Source: AWTP1-13 sp050248715
GTDB taxonomy: Bacteria > Pseudomonadota > Alphaproteobacteria > Rhizobiales > Hyphomicrobiaceae
Direction of reading: 5' to 3'
DNA: 64,000 nucleotides
Assembly (NCBI GenBank): GCA_050248715.1
Contig: JBFWRV010000012.1
Coordinates: 1 to 64,000, forward strand
Part shown: one piece after another, positions 52,610 through 59,663 of the stretch
Position numbering within the stretch: position 1 is the first letter of the stretch
Layout of the letters: each line of letters begins with the position of its first letter
Notes under the pieces: model-generated
Seen by the model: the letters and a program-made list of their open reading frames with translations, nothing else
The model's database searches: none
What the model was told of the DNA's origin: nothing
Program-made: the position numbers and the translations under genes

Positions 52610-53335
52610 ATGCTGATGAGTCTTGTCGAGGAAACCCAGTCGGTCCTCTCCTACCCCGAGCTAGCCGGTAAGCGCGTTCTGATCACAGGGCTCACATCCA
52701 GCTGTGGCGTCGACATCGTACGCGCGTTCGCCGAGCACCGGGCCCGACTTGTCCTGCAATTCGACGAGACGAGCGAAAGCACGGACGCCATCGCCGAGAT
52801 TGCGGCGCCCCACGCCCTCGACATCAAGGCCTTCGGCCCCGTCGGCGCTGAGACGGAGGGGGTTGCGCAATTCGCACGCGCGGCAATGCAGGCCTTCGGC
52901 GGCATCGACACGCTGATCAATCTCGTGCCGCTGGAGCCGGGCGCCCTCGGCAAGGCGGTCAGCGTCGACGATATCGAGCGTCGCGTGAGCCGGCGCCTGC
53001 TGCTGCCCTGCCTGATGGGCAAGATTGCCGCCAACCGCATGGGGCTCAGCCACATCGAAGGCCTCATTCTCAACGTAGCCATGCTGACCCTGCCGATCCG
53101 CGGCCCGGCCCAGGCATTCGCGACGGTGGCCAAGTCGGCGCTCGCCGCCATGACGCGGTCGCAGGCACAGGAGTGGGCGGACAAGGCCATCCGCTTCAAT
53201 GCCATCGCACCCCAGGTCTCGCCGATGCGGTCCGACCGGGGCCTGGCCGGCGAGCCGGAGATAGCCTCGCTTGCCCTCTACCTGGCCTCGGGTCGCGGCA
53301 AGGAGCTGTCGGGACACGTGCTCGAGGCCGAGTAG
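52610..53335 (+). CDS. SDR-fold protein lacking the catalytic residues
   Basis: 241 residues. The N-terminal Rossmann signature is present (KRVLITGLTSSCG), and the order of strands and helices is typical for the SDR family. The active site is not: NAG is INLVP, the Ser strand reads LNVAML, and the Tyr four residues before the conserved Lys is Ala (AFATVAKSA). It may bind a dinucleotide but is unlikely to be a standard oxidoreductase. AGGAGGATATGCAGT gives a good ribosome-binding site for the ATG at 52610. It diverges from the aminotransferase gene. Confidence 0.78.
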   Translation: MLMSLVEETQSVLSYPELAGKRVLITGLTSSCGVDIVRAFAEHRARLVLQFDETSESTDAIAEIAAPHALDIKAFGPVGAETEGVAQFARAAMQAFGGIDTLINLVPLEPGALGKAVSVDDIERRVSRRLLLPCLMGKIAANRMGLSHIEGLILNVAMLTLPIRGPAQAFATVAKSALAAMTRSQAQEWADKAIRFNAIAPQVSPMRSDRGLAGEPEIASLALYLASGRGKELSGHVLEAE

Positions 53336-53599
53336 GTCACGTCGCGTGGGCCGTGCAAGCGCGAGCGGACCGAGGCCCATCCCGTGAAGGTCTGTCTGAA
53401 AACGACCGATCCTGCCTGCGCGCCGGACACGTACCGACGAACCCGCCATGGTTGCGGAGTCGTCGAGCATGACTACTATTCATTGCCCCGCTGAAGTTTG
53501 AGTGAGCGCCTTGTATGAGTCGTGCGGCAGCGATCAAAAGAAGCCGGGCAGCCACCAGCCATCCCCGTTCCGACCGGGACCTCGGCAGGAAATCGGCCC

Positions 53600-54061
53600 T
53601 CAGGCGCCGAGCGGGTACTCGACGAACTCGACGATGATGCCTTCGGGGCCCTTGCAATAGAAGGCGACAGCGCGCCCGCCGCGCATGCTCTGCACCTCGG
53701 AGAGCGGCTGGCAGCCTGCGGCGATCATGCGCCGGCGTGCCTCCTCGGCATCGTTCACCTGGAAGGCGATGTGAGTGAGACCGTGGTCGCACTGGCGAAT
53801 GGGCACAGGCTTGCCCTCGGGCGTCAGCCACTTGAAGAGCTCGATGTGGTGGCCGCCGAGCGCCAGCATGGCCCAGCGGCAGGCGGCGCCGGGCATGCCG
53901 GTCACGGTGCCGAGCACGGCTTCGTCGCGCCGTTCCATCTCGCCCACCACCTTGAAGCCCAGAAGGTCGACGAAGAACGACCGCATTGCGTCCCAGTCAC
54001 GGCAGCTCACCGCCGTGTGGTGCGGCCGCTCGATCAGATCCCTTACGGAATGCTGCGGCAT
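53600..54061 (-). CDS. VOC-family (glyoxalase-fold) protein
   Basis: 153 residues with two beta-alpha-beta-beta-beta repeats. Possible metal ligands are His in ERPHHTAVSC, His/Glu in ALGGHHIELF, His in HGLTHIAFQV and Glu in IIVEFVEYP, as in dioxygenases or lyases of the vicinal oxygen chelate family. The ATG at 54061 follows CTGGAGGCGCAC. Function is unknown. The 264-base stretch after it (53336-53599) holds no gene I can support. Confidence 0.85.
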   Translation of the reverse strand: MPQHSVRDLIERPHHTAVSCRDWDAMRSFFVDLLGFKVVGEMERRDEAVLGTVTGMPGAACRWAMLALGGHHIELFKWLTPEGKPVPIRQCDHGLTHIAFQVNDAEEARRRMIAAGCQPLSEVQSMRGGRAVAFYCKGPEGIIVEFVEYPLGA

Positions 54062-54128
54062 GTGCGCCTCCAGTGTGTCCGGCAGGTTGCCCAAGACTAT
54101 TGCATCGGCCCTGCTGCTGCCATGGAGC

Positions 54129-54605
54129 TTACGGCCTTGCTGCCATCATGTTGCGGACAGTCACCTCAACCCTGTAGTCCCTCTCAAATTGATCGAACGC
54201 CGCGTGAAGGCGTTCGGCCCACTCGACGTCCGCGCTATCGGCAGCGAAGAATTGCACAAGCTTGTCTGGTCGTCTCTGATAGTGAAACGTCCCGTTCCTA
54301 AGGAGTCTCAACCGATCTACCGCTGCGTGCTGGATGAGTTTGTCGATTGCATCGTTCTTGAGACCTAGTTCTTTGTATCCCTCCACCACGGTGTAAAGTG
54401 CTGACAACCAAAACCTTAGATAAGAAACCTGTTGTGAAGCGCGCCATTTCGTCAGTCGTTTCTGACGATGCAGCGCGCGAGTTACTTGCTGATAGTTTCG
54501 ATACAAGAAATCAGCAGGGAAAAAATAGTGAACGAACAACCTAGCGACGGGATCGTCCCGGCTATAACCTGCAAATTTTTCAAGCGGACTTTCTGCTCTA
54601 GGCAC
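54129..54605 (-). CDS. HEPN-like protein of unknown function
   Basis: 158 residues from a GTG start at 54605. It is helical and has the motif LRNGTFHYQ, which contains R103-N-x3-H108, the active-site pattern (RNxxxH) of HEPN ribonucleases, preceded by IQHAAVDRLRLL, the usual helix. Base composition is clearly lower in GC than the neighbours (runs such as AAAAAATAG and AAACCTTAGATAAGAAACC), pointing to recent transfer. No partner antitoxin gene is seen on either side. If active, it would cut RNA; a defence or toxin role is only a possibility. Confidence 0.6.
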   Translation of the reverse strand: MPRAESPLEKFAGYSRDDPVARLFVHYFFPADFLYRNYQQVTRALHRQKRLTKWRASQQVSYLRFWLSALYTVVEGYKELGLKNDAIDKLIQHAAVDRLRLLRNGTFHYQRRPDKLVQFFAADSADVEWAERLHAAFDQFERDYRVEVTVRNMMAARP

Positions 54606-54703
54606 GTCTCAACACCCCGCCCTTGTGCTTCAGCACCATCGCCCTGCCGCAACATCAAATTGGGACATTACGCCTTCGTCTTATCCGTCGACCGCCACCC
54701 GGT

Positions 54704-55990
54704 TCAAGCCTCACCTTCGCGCGCGCAGGCGGCGGCGCGGTCGCGCAGCAGCTTGCGCTCGCGCTCGTTGCGGGTGAGTCCGGCCGCGCGCTCGAACTCC
54801 GCGCGGGCTTCCTCGAGCCGGCCGAGCTTCTGCAGCAGATCGCCGCGCACGCTGGGCAGCAGATGATAGGCCTTCATGGCCGGCACTCCGGCGATCGCAT
54901 CGATCAGCGCAAGACCGGCAGCGGGCCCGGATGCCATCGACACGGCGACCGCGCGGTTGAGCTCCACCACCGGCGAGGGCGTCACGTTCGCCAACCTCCC
55001 GTAGAGGGACGCGATGCGCTCCCAGTCCGTCGCATCCGCCGTCACGGCCCGCGCGTGACAGGCGGCGATCCCGGCCTGCAGCGCGTAGGGACCAAGTGCC
55101 TCGCTGCTCTCGGCCGCTTGCGTCTCGGCGCGCGCGAGCGCGGCAAGCCCGCGCCGGATCAGCAACCGGTCCCAGCGCGCCCGGTTCTGGTCGAGCAGCA
55201 AGATGGGCTCGCCCGACGGACCGGTTCGTGCGGCAAAGCGCGACGCCTGGATCTCCATGAGTGCAACGAGCCCATGCACTTCCGACTCCCTCGGCGCGAG
55301 GCCAGCCAGCACGCGGCCGAGGCGCAGAGCCTCTTCGCAGAGCTGCGGCCGAATCCACGCATCACCAGCGGTTGCCGAATATCCCTCGTTGAATATGAGA
55401 TAGACAACTTCGAGGACGGAGGCGAGGCGATCCCCGCGCTCTTCCCCGTGCGGCACCTCGAAGGGCACGCGCTTTTCCGCCAGCGTTCGCTTGGCGCGCA
55501 CGATGCGCTGGGCGATGGTCGGCTCGGGCACGAGGAAAGCCCGCGCGATCTCCTCGGTAGTGAGGCCGCCCAGCAGCCGCAGCGTCAGGGCGACGCGCGC
55601 CTCGGTCGCGAGCACGGGATGGCAGGCGGTGAAGATCAGGCGCAGCAGATCATCGCCGATGTCGTCGTCGAGCGCAGCGTCGAGATCCGGCGCGGTCACC
55701 TGCCCGTCCGCTTCCAGCTCCAGTCCCAGCTCCGCGTGCTTGCGCTCGATCAGCTTGGCGCGGCGGAAGCGGTCGACGGCGCGGTTCTTGGCCGCGGCCA
55801 TCAGCCACGCGCCGGGCTTTTCGGGGATGCCGCTCCCGGGCCACTGCTCGAGCGCGGACACCAGCGCGTCCTGCGCCAGCTCCTCGGCGAGCCCCACATC
55901 GCGCACGACGCGGGCGAGGCCGGCGATGAGCCTAGCCCGCTCGATTCTCCAGACCGCGTCGATGGCGCGATGTGTGTCGATGGCCGTCAC
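54704..55990 (-). CDS. ECF42-type sigma factor with C-terminal TPR-like extension
   Basis: 428 residues. Sigma region 2 lies near the N-terminus (RIERARLIAGLARVVRDVGLAEELAQDALVSAL), region 4 near 130-190 (LTLRLLGGLTTEEIARAFLVPEPTIAQRI), and a helical extension (about 200-428, DUF6596, TPR-like) carries GEPILLLDQNRARWD and the end LEEARAEFERAAGLTRNERERKLLRDRA. ECF42 proteins work without a separate anti-sigma factor, controlled by this extension, and turn on DGPF/YCII genes. Three such genes are directly upstream on the same strand. Confidence 0.9.
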   Translation of the reverse strand: MTAIDTHRAIDAVWRIERARLIAGLARVVRDVGLAEELAQDALVSALEQWPGSGIPEKPGAWLMAAAKNRAVDRFRRAKLIERKHAELGLELEADGQVTAPDLDAALDDDIGDDLLRLIFTACHPVLATEARVALTLRLLGGLTTEEIARAFLVPEPTIAQRIVRAKRTLAEKRVPFEVPHGEERGDRLASVLEVVYLIFNEGYSATAGDAWIRPQLCEEALRLGRVLAGLAPRESEVHGLVALMEIQASRFAARTGPSGEPILLLDQNRARWDRLLIRRGLAALARAETQAAESSEALGPYALQAGIAACHARAVTADATDWERIASLYGRLANVTPSPVVELNRAVAVSMASGPAAGLALIDAIAGVPAMKAYHLLPSVRGDLLQKLGRLEEARAEFERAAGLTRNERERKLLRDRAAACAREGEA

Positions 55991-56034
55991 GGCCGCGGAT
56001 CACACCATCAAGACTCCGCGGCCGCAAGCACGTA

Positions 56035-56108
56035 GACCGTAGGGCAGCCGAACGCGCAATCCGCCGTATCGCACGGGGCGGTGGGCTACGCCTTCGGTTC
56101 GCCGCTCT
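56035..56108. repeat. GC-rich interspersed element between sigma and YCII genes
   Basis: Starts GTAGGGCAGCCGAACGCG and ends GGTGGGCTACGCCTTCGG, with CCGCC and GGCGG as inner arms. The pattern matches a class of repeats found in Bradyrhizobium-like genomes. Boundaries are approximate. Confidence 0.35.
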
Positions 56109-56112
56109 GCGG

Positions 56113-56547
56113 CTACGCCGGCTTCTCTCCACCTATCTCCATCCGGCGAAAGCGATCGATGGCCTCCGTCGGCTCGAAATCCTCCAGCTCGTAGAGCTGT
56201 CGCACCTCGATCTGGGCCTCCTTGCCTTCACCGGCAGGATTGGGAAAGCGCCTCGACCATTCCATGGCCTCGTCCCTGGATCTGACCTGGATGACGGTGT
56301 AGCCGGCGATCAACTCCTTGGCCTCGGCGAAGGGTCCGTCGACGACCGTCCGTTTCCCATCCGAGTAGTTGACACGCCAGCCCTTCGAGCTCGGCTGGAG
56401 TCCCGATCCATCGAGCAGGGCGCCGGCCTTCTTGAGCTCCTCGTGATAGGCGGCCATTTCGGCAAAGAGCCTGTCGTACTCCTCTCCCGTGGGGAAGATG
56501 CCCGCTTCGGTATCTTTCGTGGCCTTCACCATGATCATGAATCGCAT
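56113..56547 (-). CDS. YCII/DGPF-domain protein 3 of ECF42 cluster
   Basis: 144 residues: MRFMIMVKATKDTEAG at the N-terminus and DGPFAEAKELIAGYTV in the middle. AAGGAGCAGCACTCC precedes the ATG. The C-terminus has the run RQLYELEDF shared with paralogue 1. The reaction is unknown; a role in redox or detoxification has been proposed for the family. There is no separate TGTCGA box, so it is likely read through from paralogue 2. Confidence 0.9.
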   Translation of the reverse strand: MRFMIMVKATKDTEAGIFPTGEEYDRLFAEMAAYHEELKKAGALLDGSGLQPSSKGWRVNYSDGKRTVVDGPFAEAKELIAGYTVIQVRSRDEAMEWSRRFPNPAGEGKEAQIEVRQLYELEDFEPTEAIDRFRRMEIGGEKPA

Positions 56548-56634
56548 GGAGTGCTGCTCCTTGTTGCGGAATCCGGGCGGACGATCTTGGCGATTGCGTC
56601 GCGGCGCCCGGTTCAGGTTCGAACGGCGGGTCGG

Positions 56635-57069
56635 CTACCGCTTGCCCGCGTTCTTCTTCACCTGCTCGCGCGTCGCCCCCTCGCGGGCGCGCTCCTCGGG
56701 CGTGAAGACCTCCGCCGAGAAGTCCTCAGGCTCGAAGATCGGGCGTAGCTCGCACTCGCCCTGGCCCAGCACCTCGAGAAAGCGTTTGGTCCAGTGGACG
56801 GCCTCGTCCATCGATTTCACCTGGAACAGCGCATAGGAGGCGACCAGCTCCTTGGACTCCGTGAAGGGGCCGTCGATCACCGTCACCTTGCCGTTGGACA
56901 TGCGGACGCGCTTGCCCCTGGCGCTGGGATGCAGGCCGTTTGTCGACAGCATCACGCCGGCCTTCGTCATCTCCTCCACGAAAGCGCCCATGCGCTCGAT
57001 CAACTCCTTGCTCGGCGGTGCGCCGGCCTCGCTCTCCTTAGTCGCTTTCAACATTCCGAGAATCTGCAT
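56635..57069 (-). CDS. YCII/DGPF-domain protein 2 of ECF42 cluster
   Basis: 144 residues: MQILGMLKATKESEAG and DGPFTESKELVASYAL. The start is the ATG at 57069, 8 bases after GGGAG; an ATG at 57075 is too close. The C-terminal tail after FEPEDF is longer and more charged (VFTPEERAREGATREQVKKNAGKR) than in the paralogues. Its leader carries four copies of an 8-bp repeat and its own TGTCGA promoter. Confidence 0.9.
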   Translation of the reverse strand: MQILGMLKATKESEAGAPPSKELIERMGAFVEEMTKAGVMLSTNGLHPSARGKRVRMSNGKVTVIDGPFTESKELVASYALFQVKSMDEAVHWTKRFLEVLGQGECELRPIFEPEDFSAEVFTPEERAREGATREQVKKNAGKR

Positions 57070-57082
57070 GATCATGTCTCCC

Positions 57083-57114
57083 GATTGACGGATTGACGGA
57101 TTGACGGATTGACG
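57083..57114. repeat. four tandem copies of GATTGACG
   Basis: Perfect 8-bp units at 57083-57090, 57091-57098, 57099-57106 and 57107-57114. They lie in the leader of paralogue 2, between its promoter and ribosome-binding site. Confidence 0.95.
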
Positions 57115-57150
57115 CGGCGCTCGCTCGAGGCGCGCCCGGCTCGATGTGAT

Positions 57151-57176
57151 GTCGAACGAAGCCGGCTCGCTCGACA
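57151..57176 (-). promoter_or_regulatory. candidate ECF42 promoter for YCII gene 2
   Basis: On the minus strand TGTCGA (57176-57171) is followed after 16 bases by CGAC (57154-57151). TGTCGA/CGA is the pattern known for ECF42 target promoters. The same pattern stands before YCII gene 1. Confidence 0.6.
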
Positions 57177-57226
57177 TGGCGATCGTGTTTCAGGTCCCTC
57201 TGCCGCAGACTTGATGCGATCCAAAC

Positions 57227-57649
57227 TCATTTCCTGAGCTGCTCGTCGAGCCTGCGGTGGTGCTCGATCGCTGCGCTGTCGCCGAAGTCCTCGAGTTCGA
57301 ACATCTGGCGGATCTCGATCTCGCTCTCCTCATCGTGGGGGTTGGGGCAGCGCTTGATCCACTCGACGGCCTCTTGCAGCGACTTCGCCTGCAGGATCCA
57401 GTAGCCGGCGATCAACTCCTTGGTCTCGGTAAACGGCCCGTCGATGACCATGCGCGCCCCCGGCGCGACGCCGGGCTTGAAGCGCACGCGTGCTCCTCTT
57501 GAACTGGGGTGCAGACCGTTGCCATCCAGCATCACGCCTGCCTTGACCATCTCCTCGTTGAACTTCGCCATGGCGGCGAGCAATTCTTCCGACGGCATCT
57601 TGCCGGCTTCGGAGTCCTTGGTGGCTTTGACCAGCACCATGAAACGCAT
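57227..57649 (-). CDS. YCII/DGPF-domain protein 1 of ECF42 cluster
   Basis: 140 residues: MRFMVLVKATKDSEAG, then PSSRGARVRFKPG and DGPFTETKELIAGYWIL. The ATG at 57649 follows CAGGAGAACGACA. It is the first gene of the cluster. The sequence resembles paralogue 3 most, implying local gene duplication. Its own ECF-type promoter lies at 57709-57736. Confidence 0.9.
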   Translation of the reverse strand: MRFMVLVKATKDSEAGKMPSEELLAAMAKFNEEMVKAGVMLDGNGLHPSSRGARVRFKPGVAPGARMVIDGPFTETKELIAGYWILQAKSLQEAVEWIKRCPNPHDEESEIEIRQMFELEDFGDSAAIEHHRRLDEQLRK

Positions 57650-57708
57650 TGTCGTTCTCCTGTTGGCTCCTGTTCGCGGAGCAAGGCTTCGTGCCTGCTC
57701 TGCCGTAA

Positions 57709-57736
57709 CGTCGAACCAGGGGCGCGAAATTCGACA
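57709..57736 (-). promoter_or_regulatory. candidate ECF42 promoter for YCII gene 1
   Basis: On the minus strand TGTCGA (57736-57731) is followed after 17 bases by CGACG (57713-57709). It ends about 60 bases before the start codon and matches the second promoter in both boxes. Confidence 0.6.
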
Positions 57737-57868
57737 TCGCCAGCGATATTTTTCGTGGTCACAGGCTAAGCCGCTGTTATCGCCAGAAACTTTCTTCGTT
57801 GCGCACATGGTGTCGCCCCCCGCAGACTGGCCTCCTCGATTTGCAGCCTGGCGACGTCAGGGGTTTGC

Positions 57869-58960
57869 ATGCCGCGCAAAGTCGTTTTGATCGCCGGCGC
57901 CTCGGGCCTCGTGGGCTATGCCGCCATGAAGCATTTCTCGGGCGTGCCCGATTGCGAGGTCATCGTCATCTCCCGGCGACACCCCGACGAGACGTTCGGC
58001 GCGCGCTTTCTCTCCGTTGACCTGACCGACGCTGCCGCCTGCGCCGACACGCTCGGCGGGCTGAAGAGCGTCACGCACGTCATCTACGCGGCGCTCTACG
58101 AGCGGCCGGACCTCGTTGCCGGCTGGCGCGATGCCGAGCAGATCGCCGTCAACGACTTGATGCTGCGCAACCTCATGGAGCCCCTGGAGGCGGCCGCGCG
58201 GGGCCTCGTCCACGTCAGCCTGCTGCAGGGCACCAAAGCCTACGGCTCGCACGTGCGGCCGATGAAGTTCCCGGCGCGCGAGGGCCGCTCGGAAATGCGC
58301 GAGGTACCGAACTTCTACTGGAACCAGGAGGATTATCTGCGGACCAAGCAGCGGGGCAAGGACTGGGCGTTCTCCATCTTCCGCCCGGTGCTGATCGTCG
58401 GCTACTCGCAGGGCAGCGCCATGAACGTCGTGCCCGCCATCGGCGTCTACGCGGCGATGCTGAGGGAGGCCGGCCAGCCGCTACACTACCCCGGCGGTCC
58501 CGGGCGCGTCGGCCAGGCGGTCGACGCCGATCTGCTGGCGCGCTCGATGGCCTGGGCCGGCGAGGCTGGGGCCGCGCGCAACGAGACCTTCAACCTCGCC
58601 AACGGCGATGTCTACAGCTGGCCCAACATCTGGCCGGCGATCGCGGAGGCGGTCGGCATGGCGCCCGGCGACGCCGTGCCCTGCAGCCTGCAGGCCGAGA
58701 TCGCTCCGCGCGAGACGGACTGGGCGCGCATCCGCGCCAGATACGGACTGGCCGCGCCCGACCTCAAGTCGTTCGTCGGCCTTTCCTTCGAGTACGCCGA
58801 CTACCAGATGGCGTTCGGGCGCACTGAGCCGCCTCCGCCTTCCTTCTCCTCCACCATCAAGCTCATGCAGGCTGGCTTCCACGAGGTGATGGACACGGAA
58901 GCCATGTTCACCAAGTGGCTGCGCGTCTTCCAGGAGAAGCGCCTCCTGCCGCCGCGGTGA
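57869..58960 (+). CDS. PRISE-type NAD(P)-dependent reductase
   Basis: 363 residues. It has an extended SDR Rossmann fold with GASGLVGYAAMKHF at the N-terminus. VSLLQGTKAYG holds the Lys, and NFYWNQEDYL replaces the usual YxxxK motif, the hallmark of the PRISE family (progesterone 5-beta-reductase/iridoid synthase-like). Bacterial members reduce enones with NADPH; the natural substrate is unknown. AGGGGTTTGC precedes the ATG. It is a single gene divergent from the YCII cluster. Confidence 0.87.
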   Translation: MPRKVVLIAGASGLVGYAAMKHFSGVPDCEVIVISRRHPDETFGARFLSVDLTDAAACADTLGGLKSVTHVIYAALYERPDLVAGWRDAEQIAVNDLMLRNLMEPLEAAARGLVHVSLLQGTKAYGSHVRPMKFPAREGRSEMREVPNFYWNQEDYLRTKQRGKDWAFSIFRPVLIVGYSQGSAMNVVPAIGVYAAMLREAGQPLHYPGGPGRVGQAVDADLLARSMAWAGEAGAARNETFNLANGDVYSWPNIWPAIAEAVGMAPGDAVPCSLQAEIAPRETDWARIRARYGLAAPDLKSFVGLSFEYADYQMAFGRTEPPPPSFSSTIKLMQAGFHEVMDTEAMFTKWLRVFQEKRLLPPR

Positions 58961-59017
58961 CGGGATGGGCTGCGAACGCGTCCGGCGGCGTACCGCCTCG
59001 ATGGCTTGAGGACCTCA

Positions 59018-59623
59018 ATGGCGACCCTTGTGTTCGTGATCGGGGCGGTGGTGGCGGTAGTGCTGCTGGGCCTACTGGTGCTGACGCTGCTGGTCCCGGC
59101 GCTGCGCATCTGGCCGACGCCGGGGCCGAAGAGCTGGCAGAGCTATGTGTTCTGGCCGCTCTTCCGCTCGCTCAACATGCTTTGCTTCGCGGTGGCGGCC
59201 GTGACTCTCCCGGACAGCCCGCAACTGGTCGGCCTGCCTCTGTGGCTCCGGCTCGCAGCCTTCCTGCTGCTCGTCGTGTCGGTTGCAACCTTCATCTACG
59301 CGTTTCGTGTGCTGGGCCGGGACAACAGCTATGGCGCGCAGGACGGCCTCGTCACGGGCGGCATCTATCGCTGGACCCGCAATCCGCAGAACGCGATGCT
59401 CGTCGTCGTCTACGCTTGTCTCGCCCTCGCCACCGACAATATGCCGACCTACCTGCTCTGCGCGGCGATGATGGCCGTCTACACGCTGATGATACTGGCG
59501 GAGGAGCCGTGGCTCGCAGCGATCTACGGCGAGCCCTACCGGCGCTATTGCGCCGACGTTCCCCGCTTCTTCAACTGGCCGCTCGCGGCGGCCTTCGCGC
59601 GCGAGGCGGTCGCGAAGCGTTAG
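59018..59623 (+). CDS. isoprenylcysteine-methyltransferase-like (ICMT/PEMT) membrane protein
   Basis: 201 residues with four to five membrane segments. The C-terminal part has LVTGGIYRWTRNPQNAMLVVV and AEEPWLAAIYGEPYRRYCADVPRFF, matching the SAM- and substrate-binding region of ICMT/PEMT-fold methyltransferases (RHPxY-like, with E..L...FG..Y..Y). The substrate is not known. The ATG at 59018 follows TTGAGGACCTCA; the TTG at 59006 is less likely. Confidence 0.8.
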   Translation: MATLVFVIGAVVAVVLLGLLVLTLLVPALRIWPTPGPKSWQSYVFWPLFRSLNMLCFAVAAVTLPDSPQLVGLPLWLRLAAFLLLVVSVATFIYAFRVLGRDNSYGAQDGLVTGGIYRWTRNPQNAMLVVVYACLALATDNMPTYLLCAAMMAVYTLMILAEEPWLAAIYGEPYRRYCADVPRFFNWPLAAAFAREAVAKR

Positions 59624-59663
59624 CTCCCAACATGTCCTCGGTCCAGCCCTGCTGGCTCAGCCG

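Noticed and set aside
54129..57736. A defence island formed by the HEPN-like gene and the ECF cluster
   Set aside because: No other defence genes, integrase or repeats are present; the ECF42-DGPF set is a known regulatory type and its base composition matches the genome.
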